Source: Vanessa cardui (Eukaryota; Arthropoda; Insecta; Lepidoptera; Nymphalidae). From it: a stretch of 64,000 bases of DNA. Below, one piece after another: positions 1 through 11,159 of this stretch (its first letter is position 1; each line of letters opens with the position of its first letter). Location: assembly GCF_905220365.1 (NCBI RefSeq), contig NC_061154.1:8246001-8310000 (forward strand). Direction: 5' to 3'. The notes under the pieces are model-generated. The model saw only the letters and a program-made list of their open reading frames with translations, had not been told where the DNA came from and did not search any database. The position numbers and the translations under genes were made by a program.

Positions 1-1218
1 CACATAAATGTTTGAAAAATAGTTATTTAGTAGATATTTACCCTTACGAAGGATAAGATCTCCTTAGTTAAATTACTGGTGTTTTAAAAAAAATCAGTTT
101 TTAAAAAGTATAAGCTAATTTCGATTTTTTTTGCTATCTGTACTCGTAGTCATTTCACGCACACTAAAACATTTGTACGTAGTTAGCGTCATTTGCTCAC
201 CCATACTAATGCACGCCTAGATTCACTTAAAGAGGGCGCGCTTTCATTAGCGATTAGATCTAACAGTTTTTGATCAATATTAATTGTAAGTACTATGAGA
301 TATACGTATTAATTTCTTTAACATATTACATAAAGGTTATTCGTGTCGTGGACATTATTTTTATGACTGACTGACAAACAGACATTATACTAACGATAAT
401 TTCGCTTGAAACTTATAACTAATCTAATAATGTGTCAAATGGACGCTAGTAGAACCATTGACGAAGACAAAGTGCAACCACGATTAAAAAAATTAGATAT
501 ATACATATGTTTATTATATAAAAATACTTGCCGTTTTTCTTGCCGATCTTGCGAGCCTTATAACTATAATATATATTCTTAATAATTATTATAAAACGCT
601 CGATTTATTAATAATTGAAAAACGCCTGTTCTATACGATTTTTGTATTATTGAAACATAAAATTATAAAAAATCTTTTCTCAGAGTCGTGTAAAGGAACG
701 GGGAATACTTCGCGAAGAATCAACTTGCCGCCAATATTGAATTTAGTAAGAATATATTTTCGTAAATTAATGTTAGTTCGGTTACTTAAAGTACAAGAAT
801 CTCATAGTATAACAAGATACTCTTATACAGTTACTCTTTTCTAATCTTAGATGTAAACAAAGTGCAGTATTACACGTAATCTATTTATTTTAATGATGTT
901 TCATGTTATTTCCAAGTAATTTATTATAGTACATATTTGTATTAAACTTACAGCTTATATTGATTTCGTTATAGTTAAAGTATTTGTTTTTTAAGTGTAA
1001 GTTTTATTTATTAGCAGTATTTTTTTGGTTGTATGTAATTAAGTAGTTTTTAAGTTAAAGTAAGTTTTTGGTCATTTTAAATTGAATTTTTGACATTTAG
1101 AATAAGTAATTTAAATAAACCTCAAGGTCCGGCTTTATACTATCAATGAATCATTTAAAAGAGAAACCAGACAGAAATAATAAATATGCAGTTTTTATCT
1201 TTGGTAATTAATCTATGT
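1..1218. other. AT-rich non-coding stretch
   Basis: I see no convincing gene here. The short open frames lack codon structure, family motifs or splice context. The DNA is AT-rich with scattered short A and T runs. Confidence 0.6.
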
Positions 1219-1454
1219 CACCGTAAGATTACAAAATTCGTTAGATTACAATCTGGCCAGAAATATTGTAATATTGTGAATTGTGAAATATGATTGCAAT
1301 TTAACGTATTATTTTTCGCTATATTGTAATCTATCGAAGTTTAATTGTCAGATTAACAATCTGTCCCGCGTCAAATTGCCACCTATCGAAAGCTCTTCCT
1401 GATGAGTTTAGTCTCGTCAGATTGTAATCTAACAAATTTTGTAATCTTACGGTG
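1219..1454. mobile_element. 236 bp MITE with 37 bp terminal inverted repeats
   Basis: The left arm (1219-1255, starting CACCGTAAGATTACAAAA) and the right arm (1418-1454, ending in TTTTGTAATCTTACGGTG) are reverse complements over 37 bases with one mismatch. There is no coding capacity between them. This is the form of a non-autonomous DNA transposon. ATCTAT occurs close to both outer edges but is offset by two bases on the left, so I do not claim a target-site duplication. The superfamily is not assigned. Confidence 0.8.
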
Positions 1455-1544
1455 ATCTATATCGAGTCGCATTATGGCATTCGTCGCCCAAGAATCGTTT
1501 GAAAATCTCACCAAAAGCATTCGCTTGTAAGCTCAGTAATTAAA

Positions 1545-2040
1545 TATGTTTTTAACCGACTTCAAAAAAAGGAGGAGGTTCTCAATTCGTCGGGGCCTTT
1601 TTTTTTTTTTTTATTTTTTATGTATGTTACCGAATTACTCGAAGATGGCTGGGCCGATTTTGACAATTCTTTTTTTGTTTGAAAGGGCATGTTTTACAGG
1701 TGGTCCCATTGTCAGGAGATCAGGATCTGATGATGGGATCCTGGAGAAATCGAGGGAACTCCTCAAATTTTATAGGCAAACCTATAGTGATTTCGGTTTT
1801 ATTCGAAGTGCCTTGGTCATATGCTCACGAAAAGTGACATTTGATGAAGTGGAACTGATGATGAAGACCACAACTGGTAATCAGAACCTATTAGTAAGTA
1901 ACTATTTTACGGGTTTAGTTCTATTTCTTTAAGATAGTCGTCAAGCAATTGATGTTAGTACACATGCCTATGATGAAGTCTAGCTGATGGTGGACTACCA
2001 GGAGAACTCCTCAATGATTAACGGCATTGCATCGGGAAAA
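1545..2040 (+). repeat. Interspersed repeat, 'ACCGACTTCAAAAAAAGGAGGAGG' type
   Basis: It begins with a phrase (CCGACTTCAAAAAAAGGAGG) that I remember as a very common high-copy lepidopteran repeat, followed by a T-run, 'ACTCGAAGATGGCTGG' and 'GATTTTGACAATTC'. A 128-codon open frame runs through it (1546-1932) but shows no known domain, so I read it as part of the repeat. The family name and exact ends are not resolved. Confidence 0.55.
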
Positions 2041-2529
2041 AATGGTATTGTCTTATTGGCGATAAGCACTTAACATTAGGCTATTGTAACTTAGGTAACG
2101 CTTAATTTGAGTTGCAGACCACATCGTATTGAAACGGCGTTCGGTTATGTTTAACCCTTCGGGTGCCTGGTGGGTAAAACTTACATGGCGTGCCTGGTGG
2201 GTCTGTGGGACCCGGTAACAAAATGCTTGTTTTTTACTTATTTCATTAGTCAGCACGCCACATAATGTGTTTATATTTATTTTAGAGCTGTTTAGTTATA
2301 TGAATTAAAAATAAAATGAAACTAAAGTTGTTCTACAAAGTCACATTAAAAAAATTAAAAAGACTCTAATTTTACGTAATAAAAATAAACACTTATGTTT
2401 AAATCAACAATATTAAACTTTTTAATTGTGATCAATAATCAGACTTCACATTAATTTAAGGCACTAGTTAATCAACTTACAAACTATTATATTTTGATCT
2501 AAAAGTAACAAAGGTATTGCTTATAACTA

Positions 2530-2890
2530 ATCAGTATTTATGTGACAATTTTCGCAAACGAAAATTGCGTGTTCCAAGCAAATATGACTTGTGCAAGAGA
2601 CACTGGTGTATTTAGACTTGAGATCTTTTTGGTTAGGACATACATAACAACACATTTTTCTACCAGCATCATGTCTTTTGGGTGGTGGCTCTGAGGGTTC
2701 CCCTAAATGAGAGCTGATTCTCTTACGTAAAGTATTTTTAAGATTTTGTTTCTTTCAACTATTACGTCGTTTAGTCTGATGTGGAGCAGTCAATACCATG
2801 CCCATTTTTTTTATAAAGTTCCTTCAAGTTGTAATTGAATCAGAATTGTTTAACATATTACTAACTTTTGCGTTTATGCCAGTAGTGTTG
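2530..2890 (-). pseudogene. piggyBac transposase C-terminal fragment (broken)
   Basis: The minus strand encodes residues matching the C-terminal cross-brace zinc domain of piggyBac transposases: a GRKMCCYVCPNQKD-like start, then a KYTSVSC segment and a CLEHAIFVC segment. Upstream of it is a stretch resembling the end of the catalytic domain (WILNTTGINA...), interrupted by in-frame stops. The core with the catalytic aspartates is missing. The fragment cannot encode an active transposase. Confidence 0.75.
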
Positions 2891-2950
2891 AGAATCCAGA
2901 AATAATATTATATATTGATAATATATAATATTATTTCTGGATTCTCAACA
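2886..2950. repeat. Perfect 31 bp palindrome with 3-base loop
   Basis: Arms 2886-2916 and 2920-2950 are exact reverse complements (outer bases TGTTGAGAATCCAG / CTGGATTCTCAACA) separated by three bases. It lies inside the piggyBac element, where the remaining C-terminal transposase sequence stops and the N-terminal part has not yet begun. That position suggests a link with the internal deletion. Confidence 0.9.
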
Positions 2951-3620
2951 TATTGATAATAGCTTTATATATTGATCTGTGACCAAAATTACATAATGTC
3001 TGGGACATATAAATCACTCTCATTTGGTTGTGTATATGATATCACTGTTATTTGGTTCGTTATAGACTTTTATTTCTTCCTTGTCATCATCAGAATCATG
3101 TGTCTGACTCACATTCACTTTCATCAAAAATTACATCCTCATCTTCATTTTCTTCAAAATTTCTCTCTAAAGCTTGGCGAATTTCATCATTTATTAATTG
3201 CCCAGTCATTATAACTGTATTCATATTTTTTCCACAAATAATTTACCACCCAATATAAATTAAAGAGCCAAAACAAAAATAATAGCTTAAAGATTAAAAG
3301 TTACACCGCGTGCCTGGTCGGGTCCCTGAGACCCGAGCGCACACAAAATGCGTGTTGTTCGGATGGGTGTACATTGCGGACAGCGGGAGAGTAGTCAAAA
3401 TAGCCGTTAGTTTGTATCGCGAAGCTACTCAGGAGTGCAGCAGTTTTGCTCCAAAAATTTAAAAGTTATCGTTGATTTTTCGAAGTGACGGGTCTGTCAG
3501 ACCCACCAGGCACCCGAAGGGTTAAAGTCGAAAGCCGAAATGTACTGAGTATAATAAAGTGAATGACAAACACTACCAATTGTAATTATAAATAGCAAAA
3601 CAACACTGAAAAGCAGTAAA

Positions 3621-3997
3621 TAAATTTTTATAAATAAAAAAAAACCGCCTTCAAAAATGAACTAAAAAGAAAAAAATAATCAGTTACATCCATAACCAAT
3701 TTACGATTTTTTAATCACCTTTTGAAGTCGGTGCCAACAAAGTAAATAAATTCCTATATTGAAATCATTTAATTTGTATCGATAGTAAGGTTTGTCTAAT
3801 GGTGTCATCTATACAATAAATAGATTTAGTTTTTGTATGTATGTATTGTGTATTATGTAGGTACCTATATTAGCAATGTAGGCACCGACTTTGAGAGGTG
3901 ATTAAAAAATCGTAAATTGGTTATGGATGTAACTGATTATTTTTTTCTTTTTAGTTCATTTTTGAAGGCGGTTTTTTTTTATTTATAAAAATTTATT
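3621..3997. mobile_element. Fold-back element with arms over 100 bp
   Basis: The left arm (3621-3735) and the right arm (3891-3997) are near-perfect reverse complements. They share TTTATAAATAAAAAAAA, ACCGCCTTCAAAAATGAACT, 'CAGTTACATCCATAACC' and 'GATTTTTTAATCACC'. A spacer of about 155 bp lies between them and holds no gene. The inner arm ends read '...AAGTCGGTGCC', which recalls the CGACTTCAAAA repeat at 1558, so the two may be related. Confidence 0.85.
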
Positions 3998-4043
3998 ACA
4001 AATATAAGAGTAGTCGAACGAAGAGTATTTACCACTTCTATTC

Positions 4044-4140
4044 AGTGGCGGATTTACCAATAGTTTAAGTAGGCTGGAGCCTAGGGCGACAGATTTAGAG
4101 GGGCGCCAAATTTAGACCAAATTTGTTAGTATCATACAGA
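4044..4140 (+). repeat. Possible hAT-type repeat end
   Basis: The phrase 'CAGTGGCGGATTTACC' followed by 'GGAGCCTAGGGC' and 'GGGGCGCCAAATTT' has the form of the terminus of common insect hAT elements. I found no matching second end, so this may be a truncated copy. Confidence 0.35.
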
Positions 4141-4928
4141 AATAAAAAAATATATATAATTATATGCATCCACATTACGTCCGTAATCCGTATATTCGTC
4201 GCTAACTCGCTACATAGCGGGTTGGAAAAGTAATCTAGTAATTGACAGAAATATCACCCAGTTTATATTCATACTAATAACGGAAAAAACCGATGTAATG
4301 AGAATACATAGAACACAAATCATAAATGTTGCAAAAAAAAGTAGGGGTGGCAAAAACTACTAACGGCAATTTTTTAAATCCACCACTGCTTCTATCGTAC
4401 TGTATAGTACTTGATTGGTACTGCCAAAATGCATGTTCGCGAACATTCCAAAGCATACTATCGTTACAAGTGCGTTGTAATAAAATACTTGAAGGAGACA
4501 TGTGCCCTCCATCCACGGCCTCGGTTTAATATCGTGACACTGATATAATGATTGCTCATTACACGAATGCTCTTCGTTGTTACACAAATTACCATCACAT
4601 CGGGCTTTATAATCGTAGACTTTATAATTGTACTCATTATACTTCCATTCGAAAAATCGATAATAATATAAAATTATGCACTCGTGGAATCAGCACTGCC
4701 ATTAGGATTATCGCACCGCACTTCAAAGATCAAGGAATATATAAAATTAGTGTCAAATCGGTCGATTATCTTCGAGATTTGGTGTGAATAAACTTTTCGT
4801 CTTTGCCTCGATTTCATAGAAAATAAATAATGAATAAGAATTTTCGTAAATTAATTAATGATTCCTAAAGTTAGATTACTTCGACACGCGGTAGCGTGTC
4901 AGCCAAGTTCAGGTAACAGAACTGGTAA

Positions 4929-5384
4929 GTAGTACCAGAACACAGGAATGAAAATTTGATAACAACTATAATGCAAATAGCCAAAACAGTGTCGTGTAAC
5001 ATCATGGAAGACGACATAGTTCAATGCACTAGAGTTGCAAAAATTAATAACAACAACAAAAGACCGCGTTCTATAATAATAAAATTCGCTACACCAAGGC
5101 TGAGAGACGCTATGTTAGCTCACGTAATTAAGTTCAACAAAATAAACCAGCAAAATAAAATCAACACTAGTCACATCGGGCTGGCAGGAGACAAGAAACC
5201 TATTTACATTATGGAACACCTGTCACCTGCAAATAAAGCATTACATGCGGCGACCAGGTTAAAAACTAAGGAAAAACGCTACCGTTTTGTTTGGGTTAGG
5301 CAAGGAAAAATATTCGTGCGGAAATCGGAAACGACGGAATGCATATGGATAAAAAACCAATCAACTTTAGACAAGTTAGAATAA
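4929..5384 (+). CDS. LINE ORF1 protein, C-terminal part
   Basis: The open frame begins after a stop at 4926-4928 and has no good ATG at its start. From 'ENLITTIMQIAK' onward it reads like the C-terminal domain of insect LINE ORF1 proteins, which is shared with the baculovirus FP25K-like fold: 'DIVQCTRVAK', 'RPRSIIIKFATPRLRDAM', 'EHLSPANKALHAATR' and 'YRFVWVRQGKIFVRKSE'. ORF1 proteins bind the element RNA in the ribonucleoprotein particle. The zinc-finger and coiled-coil N-terminus expected of a full ORF1 is absent. ORF2 begins 19 bases after its stop. Confidence 0.7.
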   Translation, partial: VVPEHRNENLITTIMQIAKTVSCNIMEDDIVQCTRVAKINNNNKRPRSIIIKFATPRLRDAMLAHVIKFNKINQQNKINTSHIGLAGDKKPIYIMEHLSPANKALHAATRLKTKEKRYRFVWVRQGKIFVRKSETTECIWIKNQSTLDKLE

Positions 5385-5403
5385 GACAGGAGATCTTCAA
5401 TGC

Positions 5404-8307
5404 ATGATTGGCAAGAGAAAACTCATAAAATTCTTTCCGTTATCTATATATTACCAAAACGTTCGAGGGCTTCGTACAAAAACACATGAGTTTCTATGCA
5501 ACCTTCTGAGCTGTAACCATGATATTGTAATACTCACAGAGACTTGGCTAAACAACCAAATCAACGACTCCGAATTGTTTGATAACCGGTATGTTGTATA
5601 CAGAAAAGATAGAGAAAATTCAATCTTTCATAAAAATAAAGAAGGAGGTGGTGTATTAGTGGCAGTTTCGAAAAAATTAAACTCGTACAGACTAAAAACA
5701 TATGAAAGTAATTGTGAGGAATTATGGGTAAGAGTTCAAACAGCGAATAGTAGCTATGGAATTAACATATGTGCGATTTACCTTCCTCCTCCTGTAAAAA
5801 ATGAGGTTCTTACTCATTTCATAGAAAATTACAACAGGATCTCCGAAATCATTAAAAATGTTGTTGTCGTCGGTGATTTTAATCTAAGCTGCATAAAATG
5901 GACTCCAAACGAAACGGACGTCACCTACATTAATAAAAACAACATAAATGTAGCAAAGGAATTTGTAAATTATGTATGTCTTAATAATTTTACTCAACAC
6001 AACAATGTTAGCAACTGCAATGATAGAATACTAGATTTAGTTTTGAGCGATAACAATAACATTAAAGTGTCGCAGAATTTCATACCTCTGGTACCAGCCG
6101 ATCAATTTCATCCACCGCTAGAGATATTTATTCATAATAACACGTCTTCCAAAGGAATTTATAATAACACAGAGAAAATAAGAATGAATTTTTTCAAGGC
6201 AGATTATGATAAAATAAACAGGGCACTGGATGAAATTGACTGGCTGCATGAATTCAAAAATTGCAGTACAGTTAACGAAATGGTCGATATCTTTTACCGG
6301 AGACTACACGAAATAATAAATAAATATGTACCTAAATGTAAATCCAAGGGCAACAAGCACCCACCGTGGTTTACAAGATGCCTTATCAAAATGATAGGAG
6401 AAAAAGATAAGCTACTAAAAAAATTCAGATTATACGGGAATCCATTAGATGAAATATCATTGCAAATATTAAGTAAACGTTGTAGGGTGCAATCAAAGGC
6501 ATGCTATAATAATTACATTAAAAATATTGAAGATTGTATAGGCAGGAACCCAAAATACTTTTGGATTTTTTTAAAAAATAAAAATAAAAAATATAATAGC
6601 TATCCTAATAATATGTATATGCAGGGTAAAAATGTAGAGGGAGAAATCAAAATCTGTAACGCGTTTGTGTCGCATTTTTCAGCAGTGTATAACTACCACA
6701 CACCACCATCACAAACCACCATCGAAAAGCGGGGGACTGACTTGATGGGCACATCTCTTCTGAACCATTTGCATATTGAAAGAAAATCAATAAAGCTTTA
6801 TTTAAATAGTCTTAAAATAAACAAAAGCACAGGCTCAGATGACATCCCACCTATATTCCTGAAGAGATGTGCTAATCAATTAAGTGGTCCGTTATGCTTA
6901 ATATTTAACAAAAGTCTGCAAACAGGAACATTTCCCTTGAAATGGAAAGTTGCGAAGGTTGTCCCAATCCACAAATCAGGTGATGTAGATATAATTGAAA
7001 ATTATAGGCCAATATCTATTTTACCAGTAATTGCCAAAACTTTCGAAGCCATGGTTCTTCCGCACCTTACTTTTTATTTTAAGCAACACCAAAATAATAA
7101 TCAACATGGTTTTGTAAAAGGCAGATCGACAAACACTAATCTGGTGGCATATGTAGACTGTATTATGATGTTAATGGACGATCAAATACAAGTCGATGCA
7201 ATCTACACAGACTTTTCGAAAGCCTTCGACAGAGTATGTCATGATACACTATTAAAAAAACTATACAGTTTTGGAATAGTTGGTTCTTTACTCGATTGGC
7301 TTAAATCGTATTTAAACGATCGTACACAATACGTTGTTGTAAGTGGTTTTCGATCTGTCTCTTACAGAGTCAGTTCTGGGGTTCCCCAAGGGTCACATCT
7401 AGGTCCATGGCTTTTCAATGTTTTCATAAGAGATGTATCCAACACAATCAAGCATAGTGAAGTTTTCCTTTTTGCAGATGATTTGAAACTTATTAAACCA
7501 ATTAAAAGTAATTTAGACTCTGTACACCTTCAAGAAGATTTAAACGCTTTACATAAGTGGTGTGAAATGAACAAAATGATAATGAATCCCGAAAAATGTT
7601 TTCATATAAAGTTCACCCGCAATAAAAAAAACCTTCCATCAGATTATTACATTCAGGGATGCATTTTAAAAGAAGTTACACAAATTCGGGATCTGGGCAT
7701 CATTTTAGATTCAAAGCTGACTTTTTTGCCGCATTTAGATAACATCACTGCAAAAGCATCAAGAAATTTGGGTTTTTTAATTAGAAATGCCAAAATATTT
7801 AAAAATGCGTCAACAAAAATAATGTTATACAATGTATATGTGCGCAGCATCCTAGAGTATTGTAGTACAGTATGGTCGCCACATTATAACGTGAATCAAC
7901 TTAAAATTGAGAGAGTACAAAAAAGATTTTTGCGTCATTTAACTTTTTCAAGTGAAGGTTCAAAACAAAATTATAATTACAAAGATCAATTATCATTTTA
8001 TAACATGTACAGCCTTTCAAGTCGTAGAATTCTCTTGGATCTTTTGTTCTTGTACAAAATAGTCAGAAATAAAATCGACTGCCCTCAAATTCTCAGGGGA
8101 ATAAATTTCAACGTGCCTAGGAAAGTAAGTCCACGTTATCCAATAAGTGTATTTTACATTAGACCATCTAAAACTAAACTAGGACAAAATGCACCTCTTG
8201 TAAGATTAGGTAAAACATATAATAAATACTCAATGTCACTTGACATATTTGAGGACTCCATTAATAAATACAAAAAATATATTCTGGAGTTATTATTAGA
8301 TTCGTAA
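5404..8307 (+). CDS. LINE ORF2: endonuclease and reverse transcriptase
   Basis: This 967-residue frame has no stops or frameshifts. Residues from about 15 to 240 form an apurinic-type endonuclease: YYQNVRGLRTK, the TETW motif with the metal-binding Glu, VVVGDFN and DQFHPPLE. Residues from about 470 to 750 form the reverse transcriptase: KSTGSDDIPP, ENYRPISILPV, HGFVKGRSTNTNL, DFSKAFDRV, SGVPQGSHLGP and the catalytic FADD. The C-terminal portion has the usual SILEYCSTVWSP and RVQKRFLRHL segments. The family role is target-primed reverse transcription. 'GPWLFNVF' replaces the commoner GPLLFNIF, which is probably harmless. Activity is not shown by sequence alone. Confidence 0.9.
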   Translation: MIGKRKLIKFFPLSIYYQNVRGLRTKTHEFLCNLLSCNHDIVILTETWLNNQINDSELFDNRYVVYRKDRENSIFHKNKEGGGVLVAVSKKLNSYRLKTYESNCEELWVRVQTANSSYGINICAIYLPPPVKNEVLTHFIENYNRISEIIKNVVVVGDFNLSCIKWTPNETDVTYINKNNINVAKEFVNYVCLNNFTQHNNVSNCNDRILDLVLSDNNNIKVSQNFIPLVPADQFHPPLEIFIHNNTSSKGIYNNTEKIRMNFFKADYDKINRALDEIDWLHEFKNCSTVNEMVDIFYRRLHEIINKYVPKCKSKGNKHPPWFTRCLIKMIGEKDKLLKKFRLYGNPLDEISLQILSKRCRVQSKACYNNYIKNIEDCIGRNPKYFWIFLKNKNKKYNSYPNNMYMQGKNVEGEIKICNAFVSHFSAVYNYHTPPSQTTIEKRGTDLMGTSLLNHLHIERKSIKLYLNSLKINKSTGSDDIPPIFLKRCANQLSGPLCLIFNKSLQTGTFPLKWKVAKVVPIHKSGDVDIIENYRPISILPVIAKTFEAMVLPHLTFYFKQHQNNNQHGFVKGRSTNTNLVAYVDCIMMLMDDQIQVDAIYTDFSKAFDRVCHDTLLKKLYSFGIVGSLLDWLKSYLNDRTQYVVVSGFRSVSYRVSSGVPQGSHLGPWLFNVFIRDVSNTIKHSEVFLFADDLKLIKPIKSNLDSVHLQEDLNALHKWCEMNKMIMNPEKCFHIKFTRNKKNLPSDYYIQGCILKEVTQIRDLGIILDSKLTFLPHLDNITAKASRNLGFLIRNAKIFKNASTKIMLYNVYVRSILEYCSTVWSPHYNVNQLKIERVQKRFLRHLTFSSEGSKQNYNYKDQLSFYNMYSLSSRRILLDLLFLYKIVRNKIDCPQILRGINFNVPRKVSPRYPISVFYIRPSKTKLGQNAPLVRLGKTYNKYSMSLDIFEDSINKYKKYILELLLDS

Positions 8308-8822
8308 CTATAAAATAAAACATATGTTGTAAGCATGTGAATTTAAGAAATTAATGAAAAATGTATTCAATGTTATTATTAATTTTTTTTATACTTAAAT
8401 TTCTAATTTTAAAAAAAAAAATGTTTTTATTTAATTAATTACTATTTATTGTTTTCTTATTTAAATTATTTTGTCATATGTTATTAATGTGATAAATGAT
8501 TTGAGTTTACTAATTTATAATATTTTTTTAGCTTTATTTTCAATGTTATTAATTATTATTATTAATTTTAATTAATTTTTTTTTAAATCTTTAATTTTAT
8601 ATACAAATGTGGTTAGAAATTGTTAGTATTCAGTATTATAAAAATATTGCTTATGTTGTAATCTATCTTAAGTAAAACAAAAAAATATATTGTACCTAAG
8701 AATGCATGTTGTGGCCGTCTTAAAGAGTCGCACATTTTATATAAGTTTCAATGTGTTTTTATGATTACTTGTGTAAGTGTTGTGACTGCTGATGGTCCTT
8801 AATAAAATAAAATAAATAAAAT

Positions 8823-11159
8823 AAGTATATGTTGTCGTGAAGAAATTCCAGTAGTCGCTAGTCCTCGTTAGATTTTTCTGATAGTCGGATACATGTGCCT
8901 GTAGTCCATTTCAATTTGATATTAATAACATTAAATGATGAATCTAACTATAGCATTTCAATTTTTAAACTTTACATTTTTTTTGTAAAATTTATGTTGG
9001 AAAATACAGAGCTGAGGATTTAATGTTATTCAAATATACTTTAAGACTGTTTTTCGTATTGTTAATAAATTTTATTGTCTAAATAATTTCAAGTCACTTA
9101 AATAAACCCATAACAATAAAAAATGTGCCAACATTTACGGAAACCATAAAATTATCAAGGACTGTTGCGTTTGTAAACTTTATTCAAAGTTTTTCGTTAT
9201 GACTATACCATAAGCCTGAAAAATAAATAAGTGTGGAAGTGTTATTTTTCGTAATAAAAAGGTTATATTGGAATGAACTATAGGTTTGGAGATTTGGACT
9301 TATCAAATTCCCTCCAAATTGATCGAATCTATATTTTCGAAATCACTCGCTAGTTTTAAAAAAGCGCATTTATTTTTGTATGTACTATAAGGCACTATTG
9401 AATGATGTTAGTTGTTAATAAGCTAGTTATAAAATTCCGAAAATACCAGATTTTTAATAAATGGTAAATAATTCAACTTTTCTAAAGAAATATCATGTGA
9501 ATATTAGACTTCTGTATCGAGTCGCTATCGTATATAAACATTTGTTGTTTATCTTTGGTTATATCATATAAATGAAACGAATATATTACAATAATACTTA
9601 TTTCTAACAAATTGCGTCTTCGTTTTAATAAATAGTTGAATATCACTTCACTTCATTATAAAATGAAAATTTATTGATCCTAAAATTAAGATTCCTACGA
9701 CATTTGTAGCTAGGGTCAAGTCCAGTCGTTTTAAGTAGTGGAAAATAGTGGACGTAACAAATAGAGTTAAATTTATATTTATATTTATAAATAGTAGCGA
9801 ATATGTATGAATATTTTTTCAATGGGTTATACGTTTATGCCTGACAGTTGAAAGTAATGAAAAAATCTATAATAAACTGCATTGTTATTTTCTGTTTATT
9901 GTTTTATAAATCATTTTCTAATTCCATTATTTACTTTTTTAAAAAATCTGGTATTTAAGAACATTAGTTTACCAATAAAAGCTAGACACACTGCAACGAA
10001 TCTGTGCAAAGAATAATAAACGTATGTACAAAATTGCAATCAATAATAAATTATAAATTTTAGGTACAAAAAGAATCACGTAAATCTTAGTATGATAATT
10101 AAAAATTCCCTTCAAACCGTTCAAAATCTTCCATTACATGATAGTTAAATTTATAACGATAGTGTTAAACTATGCTAAGTATATTTAAGAGGGCAGTTTT
10201 AAATAATCGTGCAATAATAAAACTTTACCGTTAGTTCAATTAGCTACGTAGGGACCTATTTTAAACTGTCTCTAGTAGAAACGATGCCAAATTGTTTAAG
10301 TGTTCAATAAAGTCATTTGTTATAATATTTGCTAATAGGATAGTGCCGGTGTTGTTTACTATGAAACGCGACATATCTACATTTTTAGTATTAGATCTCA
10401 AGACAAGTGTACTACTACTATAGATTGACACTTTATCGCAATCGAAACGAAACGTAATCGGTCCCGTCTAAGATGGAACGGAATGTAATCGGAACGATAT
10501 AAATAAGTAGAATTATTCCTCAGTTAAGATTAAACTGAGATTAACTTTTGTGAGGAATAATGGACGTTTGATTGGAATAGAATCAGGAACGTAACGTTAC
10601 CGTTGTAAGTTAGTAGAATTGATCCACTGTACTCTGTAGTAGTTTATAATTCAATCTAGTCAATTAGGATACCTAAGTAGCTCAACAATGCATATTTTGT
10701 GATTTTTTTTTCTTAATAAATATTGTTGGTTTAAGACATTGTCAGATTGTTTTATTTTCAAATGTATCCCCATCCTACCTACAACTTGGCTTCAGACTCA
10801 AAGGGTGTACTCCTAGCCAATCATTTTGTAAATTAATATAAAACATTGTTTTCTTTGTAAGAAAGCATAATAAATTAGAACCATATTAGAAATTAGACAA
10901 ATTACATTAGATTGATGTCATCGTCAATCTAATACAATTTACCAATTTGAATTTCGAACTAAACAACCTAATTCAATTTATTATTATCTGTAACTTATAA
11001 ATGTACATTTGGTTGATGTTATTATTTTATAAATACTTACTACATTAACAGAAAGAGATAATGAAACCAAAGTTATTTCGTTTCAATAATTTATTAAAAA
11101 AAAATACGATTTAAAGAAATCGATGATGTGTTTTGTTTTTTTCGTCCTCAAATCGTATT
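8823..11159. other. Intergenic AT-rich DNA
   Basis: I find no gene here between the LINE tail and the 3' end of enkurin. Short imperfect repeats of AATCGGAACG / AACGTAATCGG type occur at 10,440-10,620 but do not form an array. Confidence 0.5.

Larger units (their letters stand above)
2155..3521 (-). mobile_element. Internally deleted piggyBac-family element
   Basis: TTAA target duplications (2151-2154 and 3522-3525) flank perfect terminal inverted repeats that start CCCTTCGGGTGCCTGGTGGG, which is the expected piggyBac target and end structure. Copies of 'GTGCCTGGTGGGTC' also occur subterminally near both ends. Inside, on the minus strand, there is an acidic transposase N-terminus (ATG at 3224-3222, running to about 3070) and a cysteine-rich C-terminus (about 2740-2530). 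The catalytic middle is absent and the remaining frames carry stops and a frameshift. It is therefore a non-autonomous relic of 1,367 bp. Confidence 0.85.
4880..8822 (+). mobile_element. CR1/Jockey-like non-LTR retrotransposon, 5'-truncated
   Basis: The element carries the C-terminal half of ORF1 (4929-5384), a complete ORF2 (5404-8307) and about 500 bases of AT-rich 3' sequence ending in a TAAAATAAA-type simple tail (8798-8822). An in-frame stop at 4926-4928 and no recognisable N-terminal ORF1 upstream point to 5' truncation near 4,880-4,930. The intact ORF2 suggests a fairly recent insertion. Clade assignment within the Jockey/CR1 group is from memory. Confidence 0.8.

Noticed and set aside
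1546..1932. 128-codon open frame
   Set aside because: It lies wholly inside a high-copy interspersed repeat and shows no domain.
4274..4787. Overlapping short open frames on both strands before the LINE
   Set aside because: They overlap each other in several frames, have no motifs, and look like chance.
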